Positions 40,301-50,851 of a stretch of DNA of 64,000 nt are shown here, piece after piece. The notes below the pieces were generated by a model, which searched no databases, had not been told where the DNA came from, and worked only from the letters and a program-made list of their open reading frames with translations. Source of the DNA: Bolinopsis microptera (lineage: Eukaryota > Ctenophora > Tentaculata > Lobata > Bolinopsidae); NCBI RefSeq assembly GCF_026151205.1, contig NC_087072.1, forward strand, positions 10,950,169 to 11,014,168, given 5' to 3'. Within the stretch, counting starts at the first letter, position 1. Each line of letters opens with the position of its first letter. The position numbers and the translations under genes were made by a program.

Positions 40301-43300
40301 GAGGAAGATTTGCATATCCTATATAATTCACCTACAAATACTCCATACGAAGGTTTAACAGGTACGTTGGAGCGAAGGTTAGGAAAAGTAACGACTTTAA
40401 AACTAAAGTCACGTCGTTTGTCATATAATTTAGTGTAGAAACGATTGTTCAAAATATTAATGTCTAAATCAAGAAAAGTCGTAGATAAATTGCTAGAGTT
40501 TGTAACTATAATCTTCAACTCTGCGGGGTAAATATCATTGCAAATAATATCGACAGTCTTATTGTTGATATTGGGGGTGGTTAAATCGTCAATGTATCGA
40601 CTGGCGTGTTTCAAAGTGTGAACCACAGGGTTCTTGTTTTTAACTTGCAATGTGATGTAATTATGCTCGTACCAGTATAGAAAAAGGTCTGCGACCTGGG
40701 AAGCACAATCACATCCCATTGGGATACCAATTACCTGTCTGTAGATCACACCTCGAAACTTAACATAAATATTATCCATTAAGAATTTAAACATATCTAT
40801 CAGGTCACTACATGTAAAAGACCACTTAGTCTTATTAACTCCCGACCATCTAGCTTTAAACTGGTCGTTGATATTGATAAAGTCAAGTTTCTTTTCCTCA
40901 AAACATAATTTAATTAAAGATGATAACTTCTCAATAAGTTTATCATGGGGAAGGTTGGTGTACAGTTTCTTAAAATCAAACGAATACACTGACTTAGCTG
41001 AGCAGGCATTATTAAGATAATTAAGGTTGGATGTCACTCTGTCTTTATTGTCGACAATCCAATAACCAGAAGCGTTTAAGAACTTAAAATTAAAATTATC
41101 TAGGTATTTTAAAGTAGTACCAAGCAGTTTAAATACCCCACTCAGAATTTTAGAAAGAACTTTAGTAGAAGATTTAACCCCAGCTGCAATGTACCTGAAA
41201 TCCAAGGTCGGTTTATGGAATTTCGGTAACATGTGCATAAATGGTACCGAAAGATCATTCACCGGAATCTTAAACTTCTGGCAAAATTGCACATGCTTTC
41301 TTACAATATCCTCTTCAGAATCTGTGGAAACTTGATAAGTACTAGTGGAGGAAAGTTCATGCAATAAATTATCTAAATAGTACTTCTTGCAGACAAAAGA
41401 AACATTATTACTCGCTTTGTCTACGCTAGTCATAATAAAATGTTCTTTTAGGACATTAAGGTCCTCAAACTCCGAGGAAATAACAGTCTGATTCCGCTTA
41501 CAAAATATCTTAGAGGAAAAAATCTTGGGTTTAAGAGTATCTAAAACTATGGCTCGCCAACCATCAAATAATTTAGTGCTGACACTGTACTTAGTTGCCA
41601 GACTTTTAATATATCTATGTAAGTCTGATTTAACACTCCTAAAAATAGCAAACCTATTTTTGTAAACTGGTTCAATAAAAGTGTAACCTTTCTTAAATAA
41701 TTTTCTAAGTTTATTATTCTTAACAATATCTACGTTCCCAGTGATAACATGCCCGACACTCGGGTTGATGAAATCACTGTAATGACTACAAAAACAATTA
41801 ACATTAGAGATAGGCTCATTATTTAAAACATGTTCCTTATAATTGGTAACATCAGCACGGATTGACTTCTCATATTTAAAACAGGTCGAGAATCTAAACT
41901 GAGGATTACTGAATTTCTTACTGAGATCCTTAAACGGAAATACTTTCATAGCGTCAGAATCAATAGAAGGCAGCAATCTTTGTTCCCGGATTTCAACTTC
42001 AAACCGTACATTGCTCGTAGCATTAGTAATTAGACCAATATGTGTAATCGTTCGTCGTACAAAGTGTGCACGTGTGCTACGCGCGCCTGAAGCGATATAT
42101 CGTACGTGGTTACACAACGCAGCCATGTAGTGACTGTCAATGAGAAACAGACGTTGGCGCGTCAACTGTCTAGACATATGTCTAGACGCTTCATGTTTCG
42201 CGCGTATTTTGTATTTCCAGGTCTTAACTTCATAAAAATTGGACTGCGCGAAACACAAAAAAATACATAGAACAATCATATATTCTGGCCTTATAACTAT
42301 TTATGAATAACTCACATCCAAGCACTTGGTGTACGTCTGCTCAGAGTCGTATCGTTTCATTCCATGACTACCGATTTGTACATTAGCAACCTTCCCGCCA
42401 ATATCATGCCAGAATCTGTAATATATACTCAAAATAATATTTACATTTAAGGATTTTGTTAATTGAATGCTGTTTGTTTATTGGATTTATAAAATTTGTT
42501 GATGAATTCTATTGCAATAGTACACATTTTTTTCTTATTCCAGATTCCCATAATAGTTTATCAAATTCATAATTCACCCTTCAACAAATTCCATGTTTGT
42601 TGACACCGGTGAACGTGATGGTCTTCATAGAGCTTAAAAAACCGTTTACAGATGGCGGCCCCTTCAGAACGTCACCAACGATATGAGGGTGGTGTCAGAA
42701 ATACCAAAGTAGGGAGAAATCTTAGGAGCGGGGATAGAGTTTCTCAAACAATATAAGAAGGAAACAAGCCCTGAACCAAATATCATTCTCTATTGCAATA
42801 AATCTACAACTATGTCTTTCAACTTCGATTACCCTTACGTCTCCAGCTATAACCTTCAATGGGAATCAGCCATCAGTGGACTCGAAACTCCTCCCCTCAC
42901 CCCACTCTACACAACTCCTGTATACTATCCAACTGTACCTCTTCAGCAACTACCTCTCCTCACCAATCACCTCTCTCACTACTCTAGCCCTCCATCAACA
43001 CCTGTACAGACTCCAGACTACCTACCTGCTGTTCCCCTCCAACTGAATAGTTCGTCTCCTACTTCAAACAGCTGTAGCTACACCCAACATTGTGACAATG
43101 CTATCCCTGCAACCCCTGCCTATTTCACCGACATCTACAATACAGCTCAACTACCTTATACCCCGGTCTTGGAAACTGTATCCAGAACTGCTCCTCAGAG
43201 GTTCTCACCTTATCAGAGATCAAGGAGGGTTTCCCCTAAACTGAAGACGGTCTCTCAACAGGTACCTTCTTATCCTTTAACTCCTGTCTCCACTCCTCCT

Positions 43301-44768
43301 GCGACCATCTCTTTTGGAACAAGCAGCTTCCTCGAGTCCCTCTCTTTTGGAACAAGCAGCCTCTTCAATCACTGAAATGAATCCTATACACTCAACGTTT
43401 CCATCACTTTCTGCAGTGACACCAACTCCAGTCCTAAAACCTTTGGTAAGGAAAAGAAAAGCTCGAACTGAAATGACGGACCACCAGAAGACTCAACTGG
43501 AACTAGTATTTTCTATCTACAAGTACCTGGGACATGATATCAGAACTAAAGTAGCGGAAGAAGTTGGATTACCGGAGAAGACTGTGCTGTACTGGTTTCA
43601 GAACAGACGAGCAAGGGAGAAGAAGGCACAAAAAAACTCTCCTCAGTGAGAAGATATGGAATCTTGGGATAATCCCGAATATTAGAGATGATTTGATTAT
43701 TATGTTATTGAATTTATAATTATATTGAATTTAATACCCAAAAGAATGTTATACTGGTAGAGTTAAAACCTAAAGTACCTGATTTAGGTTATAAACATGG
43801 ATGTGAAATTAAAAATATGAAACCTAACCTTGCATAGATATCTAAGCATCTTTTCCCTGTATCAGTGATTGACTCCTCAAAATGAAGTACGTAGTAATTT
43901 CCATCTTTTGTAATTGGCTTCAAAATTTGCTGTAAATATTTAAAGTTAATAAACAAATTAAACTGGCAGTTGATTAGAATTCACTGTTAATCAATCAGTA
44001 TTTTATTTAAATGATCATCAATTAAAGCTATACCTCTAAAAGATATGGGTTGATTCCCTTGTTGATTTCATACTTCAGCTTGCTTCGTCCGACAACGATA
44101 TTCTTCGCTATCTTAGAGTCAACGAACATGGCCGAAAACAAATCTGGTGATATAAAAATAATAACAAAAGAATAGATTCAAAGCTGAAAATTTCGCACAG
44201 TCCAATTAAGAAGTTTAGTAAGAAATTATACGGAGATTTTGAGAATCTCACCAGTATTGTTAGCAGTATGGTATGGGTACCCGGCTGCTGCTACTTGTAA
44301 ACACCACAATATCTCAGCTCTTTCTGTCAAATCTGCCTTTGCTTCAGTACTAGCCGAGATGTCTCTGCTTGCTACTCTTCCATCTGGGTGGAAATTGTTG
44401 CGAAAGGCTTGGGGACTGGCATTTGCATTGTAAAATCCAAACATAACATTTCTGTAACCCAGTGGAAATGTAATTTTGTTGATAATATCCTAAGTTCAAA
44501 ATGTTTATAATTATAAGAAAACAATCGAATTATAGTGAAATCAAAATTATGGGAGTAGGTTCAGCTAATCCTAGCTGCTAACCCCTTTTGTAATTCATGA
44601 TAAACTGATGGGATTCCAGATCAGTGTGGATGAGCAGGGCCTCCAAACCATCCCTCCTTATGTTTATATAACACTGACAGTACTGACAGTAAGCCTCGTC
44701 AGTACTTCTTCCTCTCGACACCCAGGAGAGTTGAGGGTTCTCTTTCCAGGACGCATCGTACTGGTAAC
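34353..44768 (-). CDS. BED finger plus hAT-transposase-like protein, intron-rich, probably domesticated
   Basis: Exons: 44768-44583, 44451-44252, 44143-44034, 43929-43829, 42415-42316, 39655-39581, 39469-39368, 37944-37724, 37585-37296, 37170-37037, 36817-36688, 36553-36438, 36272-36153, 35537-35313, 35199-35042, 34845-34678, 34504-34353 (stop). Exon 1 is a BED-like finger (YCQYCQ, then H.......H). The body follows the order of a hAT-like family known from many invertebrates: KIAKNIVVGRSKLKYEINKG, HFEESITDTG, RFWHDIGG, LVYVSTHRTGGD, CRALDPLKRTDKC, VEDYWDRIFKITALGE, RSPNKERSLRSL. The first two acidic catalytic positions, as I recall that family, look replaced; the third Glu is kept. About 13 junctions match in phase; those at 44583/44451 and 35313/35199 do not. 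Likely a nuclear DNA-binding protein; role unknown. Confidence 0.75.
35565..35976 (-). mobile_element. tRNA-derived SINE, copy 2
   Basis: The minus strand starts CGGCCAGGTAGCGCAGTTGG (A box), has a B-box-like GCGAGTTCTAATCC, a body matching copy 1 (30640-30999) and an AAGATAAGATAAGATAAGA tail, seen here as repeated TCTTA at 35562-35580. The longer tail suggests a less decayed copy. It lies in the BED/hAT gene intron 35538-36152. Confidence 0.88.
36005..36110. repeat. Fragment of the GTCAGC/CTATTGTGT dispersed repeat
   Basis: Contains TATTACGTCAGC, GGACCCC, ACACATGGCTATTGTGT and TTTCGAAACC, a degenerate version of the 9905/10650 family. Adjacent to the SINE within the same intron. Confidence 0.45.
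38818..38884. repeat. 67-bp hairpin
   Basis: Inverted arms GTTGTGACGTTATAGCGACT and the complement of AGTCGCTATAATGTCACAAC surround an inner CCCTTAATAAGGG palindrome. Two mismatches per about 27 bp arm. Intronic in the BED/hAT gene; likely a tiny foldback element. No coding potential. Confidence 0.8.
40135..42279 (-). CDS. Reverse transcriptase of a Penelope-like retroelement, intact 714-codon ORF
   Basis: The frame is uninterrupted for 714 codons. Reverse transcriptase blocks are in order: LPKFHKP about residue 351, motif A FDFKKLYTNLPHDKL about 434, motif B QVIGIPMGCDCASQVADLFL about 515, motif C RYIDDL about 561 and a following TTFLDLDI. Before the RT lies C.C.H..(10).H (NCFCSHYSDF, then GHVITG about 162-181), seen in a set of Penelope-like proteins of invertebrates. 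I see no GIY-YIG endonuclease at either end and no LTRs. The first about 100 residues look unrelated, so the native start may be downstream. It lies in the intron 39656-42315 of the BED/hAT gene, same strand. RT identity is firm; the Penelope (Naiad-like) placement is from memory. Confidence 0.8.
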   Translation of the reverse strand: MIVLCIFLCFAQSNFYEVKTWKYKIRAKHEASRHMSRQLTRQRLFLIDSHYMAALCNHVRYIASGARSTRAHFVRRTITHIGLITNATSNVRFEVEIREQRLLPSIDSDAMKVFPFKDLSKKFSNPQFRFSTCFKYEKSIRADVTNYKEHVLNNEPISNVNCFCSHYSDFINPSVGHVITGNVDIVKNNKLRKLFKKGYTFIEPVYKNRFAIFRSVKSDLHRYIKSLATKYSVSTKLFDGWRAIVLDTLKPKIFSSKIFCKRNQTVISSEFEDLNVLKEHFIMTSVDKASNNVSFVCKKYYLDNLLHELSSTSTYQVSTDSEEDIVRKHVQFCQKFKIPVNDLSVPFMHMLPKFHKPTLDFRYIAAGVKSSTKVLSKILSGVFKLLGTTLKYLDNFNFKFLNASGYWIVDNKDRVTSNLNYLNNACSAKSVYSFDFKKLYTNLPHDKLIEKLSSLIKLCFEEKKLDFININDQFKARWSGVNKTKWSFTCSDLIDMFKFLMDNIYVKFRGVIYRQVIGIPMGCDCASQVADLFLYWYEHNYITLQVKNKNPVVHTLKHASRYIDDLTTPNINNKTVDIICNDIYPAELKIIVTNSSNLSTTFLDLDINILNNRFYTKLYDKRRDFSFKVVTFPNLRSNVPVKPSYGVFVGELYRICKSSSVVTEFIHDVKLLIDKLITQNFERKILHRYLKLFINSQPACILRHWHIFTVNDFM
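42752..42757 (+). promoter_or_regulatory. TATA box of the homeobox gene
   Basis: TATAAG sits 55-60 bases before the ATG at 42812, which would give a 5' untranslated region of about 25-30 bases. Confidence 0.5.
42812..43649 (+). CDS. Divergent homeodomain protein, frame broken once, nested antisense in BED/hAT intron
   Basis: The first frame, from ATG 42812, runs to a stop at 43373-43375: 187 residues rich in Pro, Thr, Tyr and Ser (repeated TPxYxP wording). The homeodomain is in the +1 frame, open from 43281 to the stop at 43647-43649. It reads RKARTEMTDHQKTQLELVF and EKTVLYWFQNRRAREKK, keeping Leu16, Phe20, Trp48, Phe49, Gln50, Asn51 and Arg53. The switch must fall in 43281-43373; no canonical intron joins the two frames in phase. 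A 33-bp direct repeat (TCTTTTGGAACAAGCAGC at 43310 and 43343) lies there. It is either a one-base error or mutation, or an unusual splice. Gln50 suits an ordinary TAAT-type site. I cannot assign a class. It is probably a nuclear transcription factor of about 277 residues if joined. Confidence 0.8.
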
Positions 44769-44923
44769 CTGTGAGATTAATTTCTATCACAATAATAATT
44801 CCCTGTTTTCTGTAGTTTGATCTGCCGAAACCGTAAAGACAAAGTCGAACTTTTTACTATGAAATAATATTTTGAAGTTACCAAAGACGCAAAAATATAT
44901 GAAATCGCAGAATTATCTAAGGC

Positions 44924-45500
44924 TCACTGTCACAGCCGTGGCATACTTTGAGAACCGGACCCATTGGGCCCTCTTGGCTTCGCTCCAGACATTCTAATTT
45001 ATATGATATAGCCTCAATCCCTCAGTCGTGTCAATTATTTACATTTCATCGCAACCCTGAGTAATAATATTTAGTTTATATAAATATGTATTTAGGATGG
45101 CAGTGAAGATGGAAAAGTGGTAACAATATTATCAAGTTAATAAACAAATATATTATTTTTTGTTATTTTAGGGGTTCTTGAAACACATATAAAATAATAC
45201 GAACGGTTTTATAATCACAGCCAGTTTCGCGCCTAAAATAACGCGCGAACATGGTTGTTCATTTCATTTGCTCTCGAACATTCAAGTACCTACTTGAGTA
45301 CGTACTTAAGACGTCACACGCAGTTTGGCGCGCGTTTCTTGGAAATGCGCGAGTATCGGTCACGTTTTATTGGAGTGTCAGTCACGTACCGTGTAAATCA
45401 CGTGATAATCGAAATAATTTTCGCGTGACCTTTAGTCGCGCCATTTGTCGTCCTGGCACCTTGCCGAATGCCGATTTAGCGAGCTGTACCCTCTGAGTTC
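44924..45500. promoter_or_regulatory. GC-richer, CpG-containing stretch upstream of BED/hAT gene
   Basis: Around 45225-45480 the sequence has many CG steps, a GACGTCAC (CRE-like) site near 45311, CACGTGAT near 45399 and inverted CCAAT, unlike the AT-rich surroundings. It lies 5' of the minus-strand BED/hAT gene, so it may be its promoter. A possible 5' exon (frame KRAQWVRFSKYATA near 44930-44990, minus) is weak and its phase does not match the next exon. Confidence 0.35.
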
Positions 45501-47194
45501 ATTTAATTATTTCTAACTTTATGTTTGTAGGATTGGAATTCAACTTAAATTTATTGGTTTTCGGTTAGATCGCATTGAGTTGAGCTCGACTTTCGAAAGA
45601 TAGATTGAAAAAGTAATTGGTCATTTCCCGAATATAAACTGCTTTGTGTTTAACGAAAATGAAAACTTTTGTTGATGTGGTGCAAAACTTGTCAGAAGGG
45701 GACAAAAACCTTCAACCCCATAATATGTGCCTGACGACAACTTTAATTTTGAAAGGGGAAGAGATAGGGGGAATCTGCACGCTTATTCTAATATCACAAT
45801 TGGCATGTAAAACAAACAACTGAAACTGAACAGCAGAACAAAATTCCAATTAAGTAAAAGGTATATCGTGGTACATCGATACACATTTAGCACATATGTC
45901 TCAATAGAGCTTTATAACTATAAACATGACTTTACACATCTCCAAGCTAAGGGTGGTCGTGATCAACTAAAAGTAAGCATGACTCCATAATTCTAAAACT
46001 GGCAATGAATCAACAACGATACGCCGGGCCTTGTCGTGTGCTGGTATAGCAATAAAAATCCTAAAAATCACGACCTGACCAAATCTATAAATAGACTCCA
46101 TGTAGACACAGGTCGAGATTCATGAATCAGTACTGTCGTATCATGCTCACAGGACAGCTATACCCACAAAGCTCACGGAATCACTTGCTTTGCTTGTAAT
46201 CTAAACTGATTTCATTTTGTCTTGTATGTGAAGAAATTCGGCAACTGTTCGTGATCGGGGTTGTCACTCGATGAAGGCACCATTTCGTAGGAGGTAAGTG
46301 GAGTGAATCTTAGTCCTGCATACAACTTGTTCTTTGGGAATAATCATAGTTAATTATTTAGTTTACGGGCATTCTCTATAGCAAAAATATTAGTTGCGGA
46401 AAGATGTTACGGTACGTTTCACCTCGAAATTTTACCCAAAAACTCATTTTTCATATTCATTTTCACCAAAAAGGAATACCACGGGAGTATCCTCCTGGCA
46501 TTGTTCGTTATAATACAAATTCATACAGCATCACAAATCACAACTCACAATTCATTCTCATTCAAAAAGGCTGAAATTAGAGGAGAATTCTCCTCGAAAA
46601 TCATCGCAACTGATATTTAGCAAACCAAAAACATTTGAAATTTGGCCATTGAAACATGAACCATTTTGGATTACTTTCTGCATTCGGTCACTTCAATGTT
46701 CTAAAACAATATTTTATCATTAACTTGGACACTTAAAAGTTTTGGTTCAAAACTGACACGTTGTGTACCACATAAGAGGTCTCTGTTTTCGTTGAACACA
46801 AAGCTGGAAGCAGTTTCTAATCGGGGAAATAGCCAATTTTTCCGTTCTCGTGAATTTCGAAGACAAATAAATTCCTGAGAAAATTACTTAATAAATTATA
46901 TTTGTGCGATGTATTTGAAAATGGGACGAAAGATTGCCGCCATGTTTCAGTAGTAGACAAAGTAAGCCGAACGAGGGGTCCCAGTCCACGGATCAGGTTT
47001 GTGGCTCATCATTCAACTTAACCAGGACAATTACTACATTTGGATTTTAAAGTCTTGAGAGACGTAAACTTTAAAAAGTGCTAATTCTGATATTCTTGCC
47101 GAAAGGAATTAAAATATCTAAGCACAATTAAATGCTTGGAAACAAGTTTTCCCTTGTTATGTTACAAGTAGAAAGTAACTTTCCGATTATTTAC
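45501..47194. other. No gene seen
   Basis: AT-rich DNA without supported exon or repeat. A donor-like ACAAAGTAAGCC at 46957-46968 follows a short open frame and could mark an upstream exon of the small gene ending at 50740, but this is weak. Confidence 0.35.
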
Positions 47195-50100
47195 GGACAC
47201 GTTCATTGAAGTTTGAGGATATTGGTAAATATTAGTGACCCTACTGAATGGCACGAAGATTTAAAATGTGTCACACTATGAAATTATATAAACCCTCTTT
47301 GCCTAGGATAATCGTTTTATCCTCTAGATAAACTTTGTCGCATAACGATATCTTTATCAGACGATAAGATATCGCTTAAATGCGGCCGGCAGTAAGTTGT
47401 AAACTTTGTCACACTATAAAAACGTGGCAGAGTTTATATGGACCCCTTGTTGCCGTGTTTGACCAAATTTTCAAATTTCCAATTCATAGGATAGTTGCAT
47501 ATGACTATTATCTACATATTTAGCGACTTTTTTCGTTAAATGGTAGCACCATGTAAACTCCGTCACACATTTAAGAAATTTATATGAGGGATGTTTATGA
47601 CATCCTGACAAGAAATGCCGAATAGTCTAGCATATTTTTGTGCGCTGAATGTGTTTGGAATTGTTCACATATTTCATTGTTGTAGGCAAATAAAAATACA
47701 GAAGGCAGAAATAGGTAAACTTTGTCACATACATTTGTATGATATCTCAACATGTGTGAAATTGAAATATTAGTATACCAACTTAAACACCCTATATTAC
47801 GTACTATGGATCAATTAACAATATTTCAACCACACACCGGTCATATAAATTATTATATGGCAGTGATATGTTAACATTGGCAAAATTTCAACACCTGAAC
47901 AATATTATAACTTTATTTGCTCTTTGTTGGCAAAATAACTAGTTTATCGACATAGGTATGGTGATAAAGTAACATTATAAGATTATATCCTAATCGAGGT
48001 ATGATTCTTCAAAATAGGGGCAAGAAATATAAATTTCGTCACATCAGCCATTGCTTTAGTTAGATAGATTTTCTTTCTTATCAACAGTCCTTATTATAGT
48101 TGGAATGGATTTATACAGGAAATATAGAAACACATGCCAATTTTGTATCACATTAAAATTATACCGTTGGGGCAGGAAAAGTAAATTTCGTCACATTTCA
48201 GTAACTTAGTCAAATTAAACTCAGCATTGTTAAACTTGAGTTCTAATTTGCTGAACAATAACCAACCAATAAATCCTGGAAGAACATCGAATTTTAACCG
48301 AGGTATAGTTCTTCAAAATAGGGGCAAGAAATGTAAATTTCGTCACATACGTCATTTTAAAATTTATATAGCTTTTCTTATATATCAACAGTCCTTATTA
48401 TAGTTGGAATGGATTTATACAAGAAATGTAGAAACCCATGCCAATTTTTCGTCACATTGAAATTATACTGTTGGGGCAGGAAAAGTGAATTTCGTAACAT
48501 TTCAGTAACTTAGTAAAATTAAACTCAGCATTGTTAAACTTGAGTTCTAATTTGCTGAACAATAACCAACCAATAATTCCTGGAAGAACATTGAATTCTA
48601 ACCGAGGTATGGTTCTTCAAAATAGGGTCAAGAAATGTAAATTTCGTCTCATACGTCATTGTAAAATTTAGATACAATTTCTTTCACTTGAACAGTCCTA
48701 ATTATAGTCTGAAATGATAAATACAGAGATACAGGAAATATAAAAACCCAAATAAATTAATTCAATTTAAATTTATCACAGATCATAGTAACATACTGAA
48801 GTGTAGCACAGTTTAACTACCATACTATAAGTTACATCTTGATGCAAGGTAGTAAAGCCAAAGTATCTTGATTCTTGATGCAAGCGAACTACAGTGGAAT
48901 TCTTATTTAGAACGGCCTTCTTTTACTTGAACATTTACAAATTTAAATTTATCACAGATCATAGTAACAGACTGAAGTGTAGCGCAGTTTTAATACACTT
49001 AAACTACGAGACTACAGATATATATCTTGATACAAGTAAGCAGATATGGAGGAATGTTGAGACCAAATATGATGAGCACAACTGTGGTTAAACTACGAGA
49101 CTACAGATATATATCTTGATACGAGTATGCAGATAAGGAGGAATGTTGAGACCAAATATGATGAGCACAGCTGTCCTTAAATAGCTGCTCCACTTCCAGT
49201 TCACAAACATTCAGTTCTCTTTAAGTTTAGGTTCTTTGTTTAAGACTCTGGGACGATATTTCAACGAATAGTTATTTTTTCATGACTCTCGCCCAGACTG
49301 TATTCATTTAAGGCATCCGCTCCCTTCTTTGATTAACGATAATTATCGTGAACAAAATTAGAGTCTGTTATTTTTCATAAATAGGTATAGTTCTTCAAAA
49401 TAAGGGCAAGAAATGTAAATTTCGTCACATACGTCATTTTAAAATTTAGATAGATTTTCTTTCATATCAACAGTCCTTATTATAGTTGGAATAGATTTAT
49501 ACAAGAAATGTAGAAACCCATGCCAATTTTTCGTCACATTGAAATTATACTGTTGGGGCAGGAAAAGTGAATTTCGTAACATTTCAGTAACTTAGTAAAA
49601 TTAAACTCAGCATTGTTAAACTTGGGTTCTAATTTGCTGAACAATAACCAACCAATAATTCCTGGAAGAACATTGAATTCTAACCGAGGTATGGTTCTTC
49701 AAAATAGGGTCAAGAAATGTAAATTTCGTCTCATACGTGTACGTCATTGTAAAATTAAGATACAATTTCTTTCACGTGAACAGTCCTAATTATAGTCTGA
49801 AATGATTAATACAGAGATACAGGAAATATAAAAACCCATGCCCATTTTATAATGTACGTAATATGTTAATCACAGACTATTTCATTATATAATCATTGTT
49901 TCTAAATTTAACCTATTTACGATGTCGTATCATTTTGTGACGATGTTTACATCAACTGCCCTAAACTTGAATCAATTGTACCCGTGTATCGTCCTTATAT
50001 AGAGTTTTCCCGCCTTCCAAACCAAAATTAGATATAAATGATTTCGGAAATTTACCTAGAATTTCAAATTCCATATAATATGACAGAATTTACATCATTT

Positions 50101-50513
50101 CCCAATAACCAAGTGCATGTATTTGCTAACTTTTCAAAACAACATATTTTAGGGCTATGATTGGCAGAAGAACCATCAAATAATGAGTTGAAAGAGTTTG
50201 AGGACACCTCACAGTAGAAAAGAGGTCTCGTATTCTGAGTGTGACAAAGTTTACGATATATAGATCTTTAAAAAAATGCTTATTGGGCAGCTATGGTAAA
50301 CAATGTCACAAAAATGTGACATTTTTTACATTATAGTACCTAAAAGCAATACATTTTATTTCTGAGCAGTGCATATGGGAGTATGGGTCACGTGGCTAAT
50401 GTTCAGAACTTATGAACACGCTAGATTGATTGATGCTAAAATTGAGCCACTATCGTCGAAAACGCTATTTTAAAGAAATTTACCAATATCCCCAAACTTC
50501 AATGAACGTGTCC
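47195..50513. mobile_element. 3.3 kb inverted-repeat transposon with repeated TTCGTCACAT motif
   Basis: The ends GGACACGTTCATTGAAGTTT and its complement are inverted over 36 bp with one mismatch, flanked by TTAC (left) and TTAA (right). Inside, AAATTTCGTCACAT or AAACTTTGTCACA occurs more than ten times, embedded in about 300-bp direct repeats starting near 47995, 48300, 48605, 49383 and 49685 (AGGTATRGTTCTTCAAAATA). A separate 88-bp direct repeat is at 49000-49175. No transposase frame. It ends 24 bp before the next exon. Confidence 0.85.
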
Positions 50514-50537
50514 TTAAATGAATAAACATTATTGCAG

Positions 50538-50740
50538 CAAATTGCTGCTGACGATGAAGCTGGATATGAAGCTCTGGAAAGAGTCAACAACCTTGTAAGT
50601 TAAAGTATATTTTCTGAATCATACGAATGGCTTATTGGTGAATATTCTAAATCTTTTTTGCAGTTATACATTTATACAGTACGTCAAGTTTTCTTCGGCA
50701 GGAATTAGAGAGTGCGTCCCCAGTGAATTCCAGGGCCTGA
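50538..50740 (+). CDS. Last two exons of an unidentified gene
   Basis: Exon 50538-50594 (acceptor TTGCAG, donor GTAAGT) reads QIAADDEAGYEALERVNNL in phase 0 and joins exon 50702 (acceptor GGCAG), which ends ELESASPVNSRA at the stop 50738-50740. The acidic, helical wording suggests a coiled-coil or cytosolic protein, not recognised. Upstream exons are not found; they would lie beyond the 3.3 kb transposon. The second exon may instead belong to an alternative transcript of the next gene. Confidence 0.5.
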
Positions 50741-50851
50741 CTGTCAAGTACTGACAGATTAGTTATTAAAATTCATATTGATCCCATTGATTAAATATGT
50801 CGTTACTTGCACGATCATTAGGAGCACAGAGTTAAAGAGATCGAGGTAAGG

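Noticed and set aside
44239..44820. Plus-strand frames of 64 and 70 codons
   Set aside because: Shadows of the BED and second exons on the minus strand.
45251..45496. 81-codon plus-strand ORF in the CpG-richer stretch
   Set aside because: No domain, no splice continuation; the base composition suggests a promoter zone instead.
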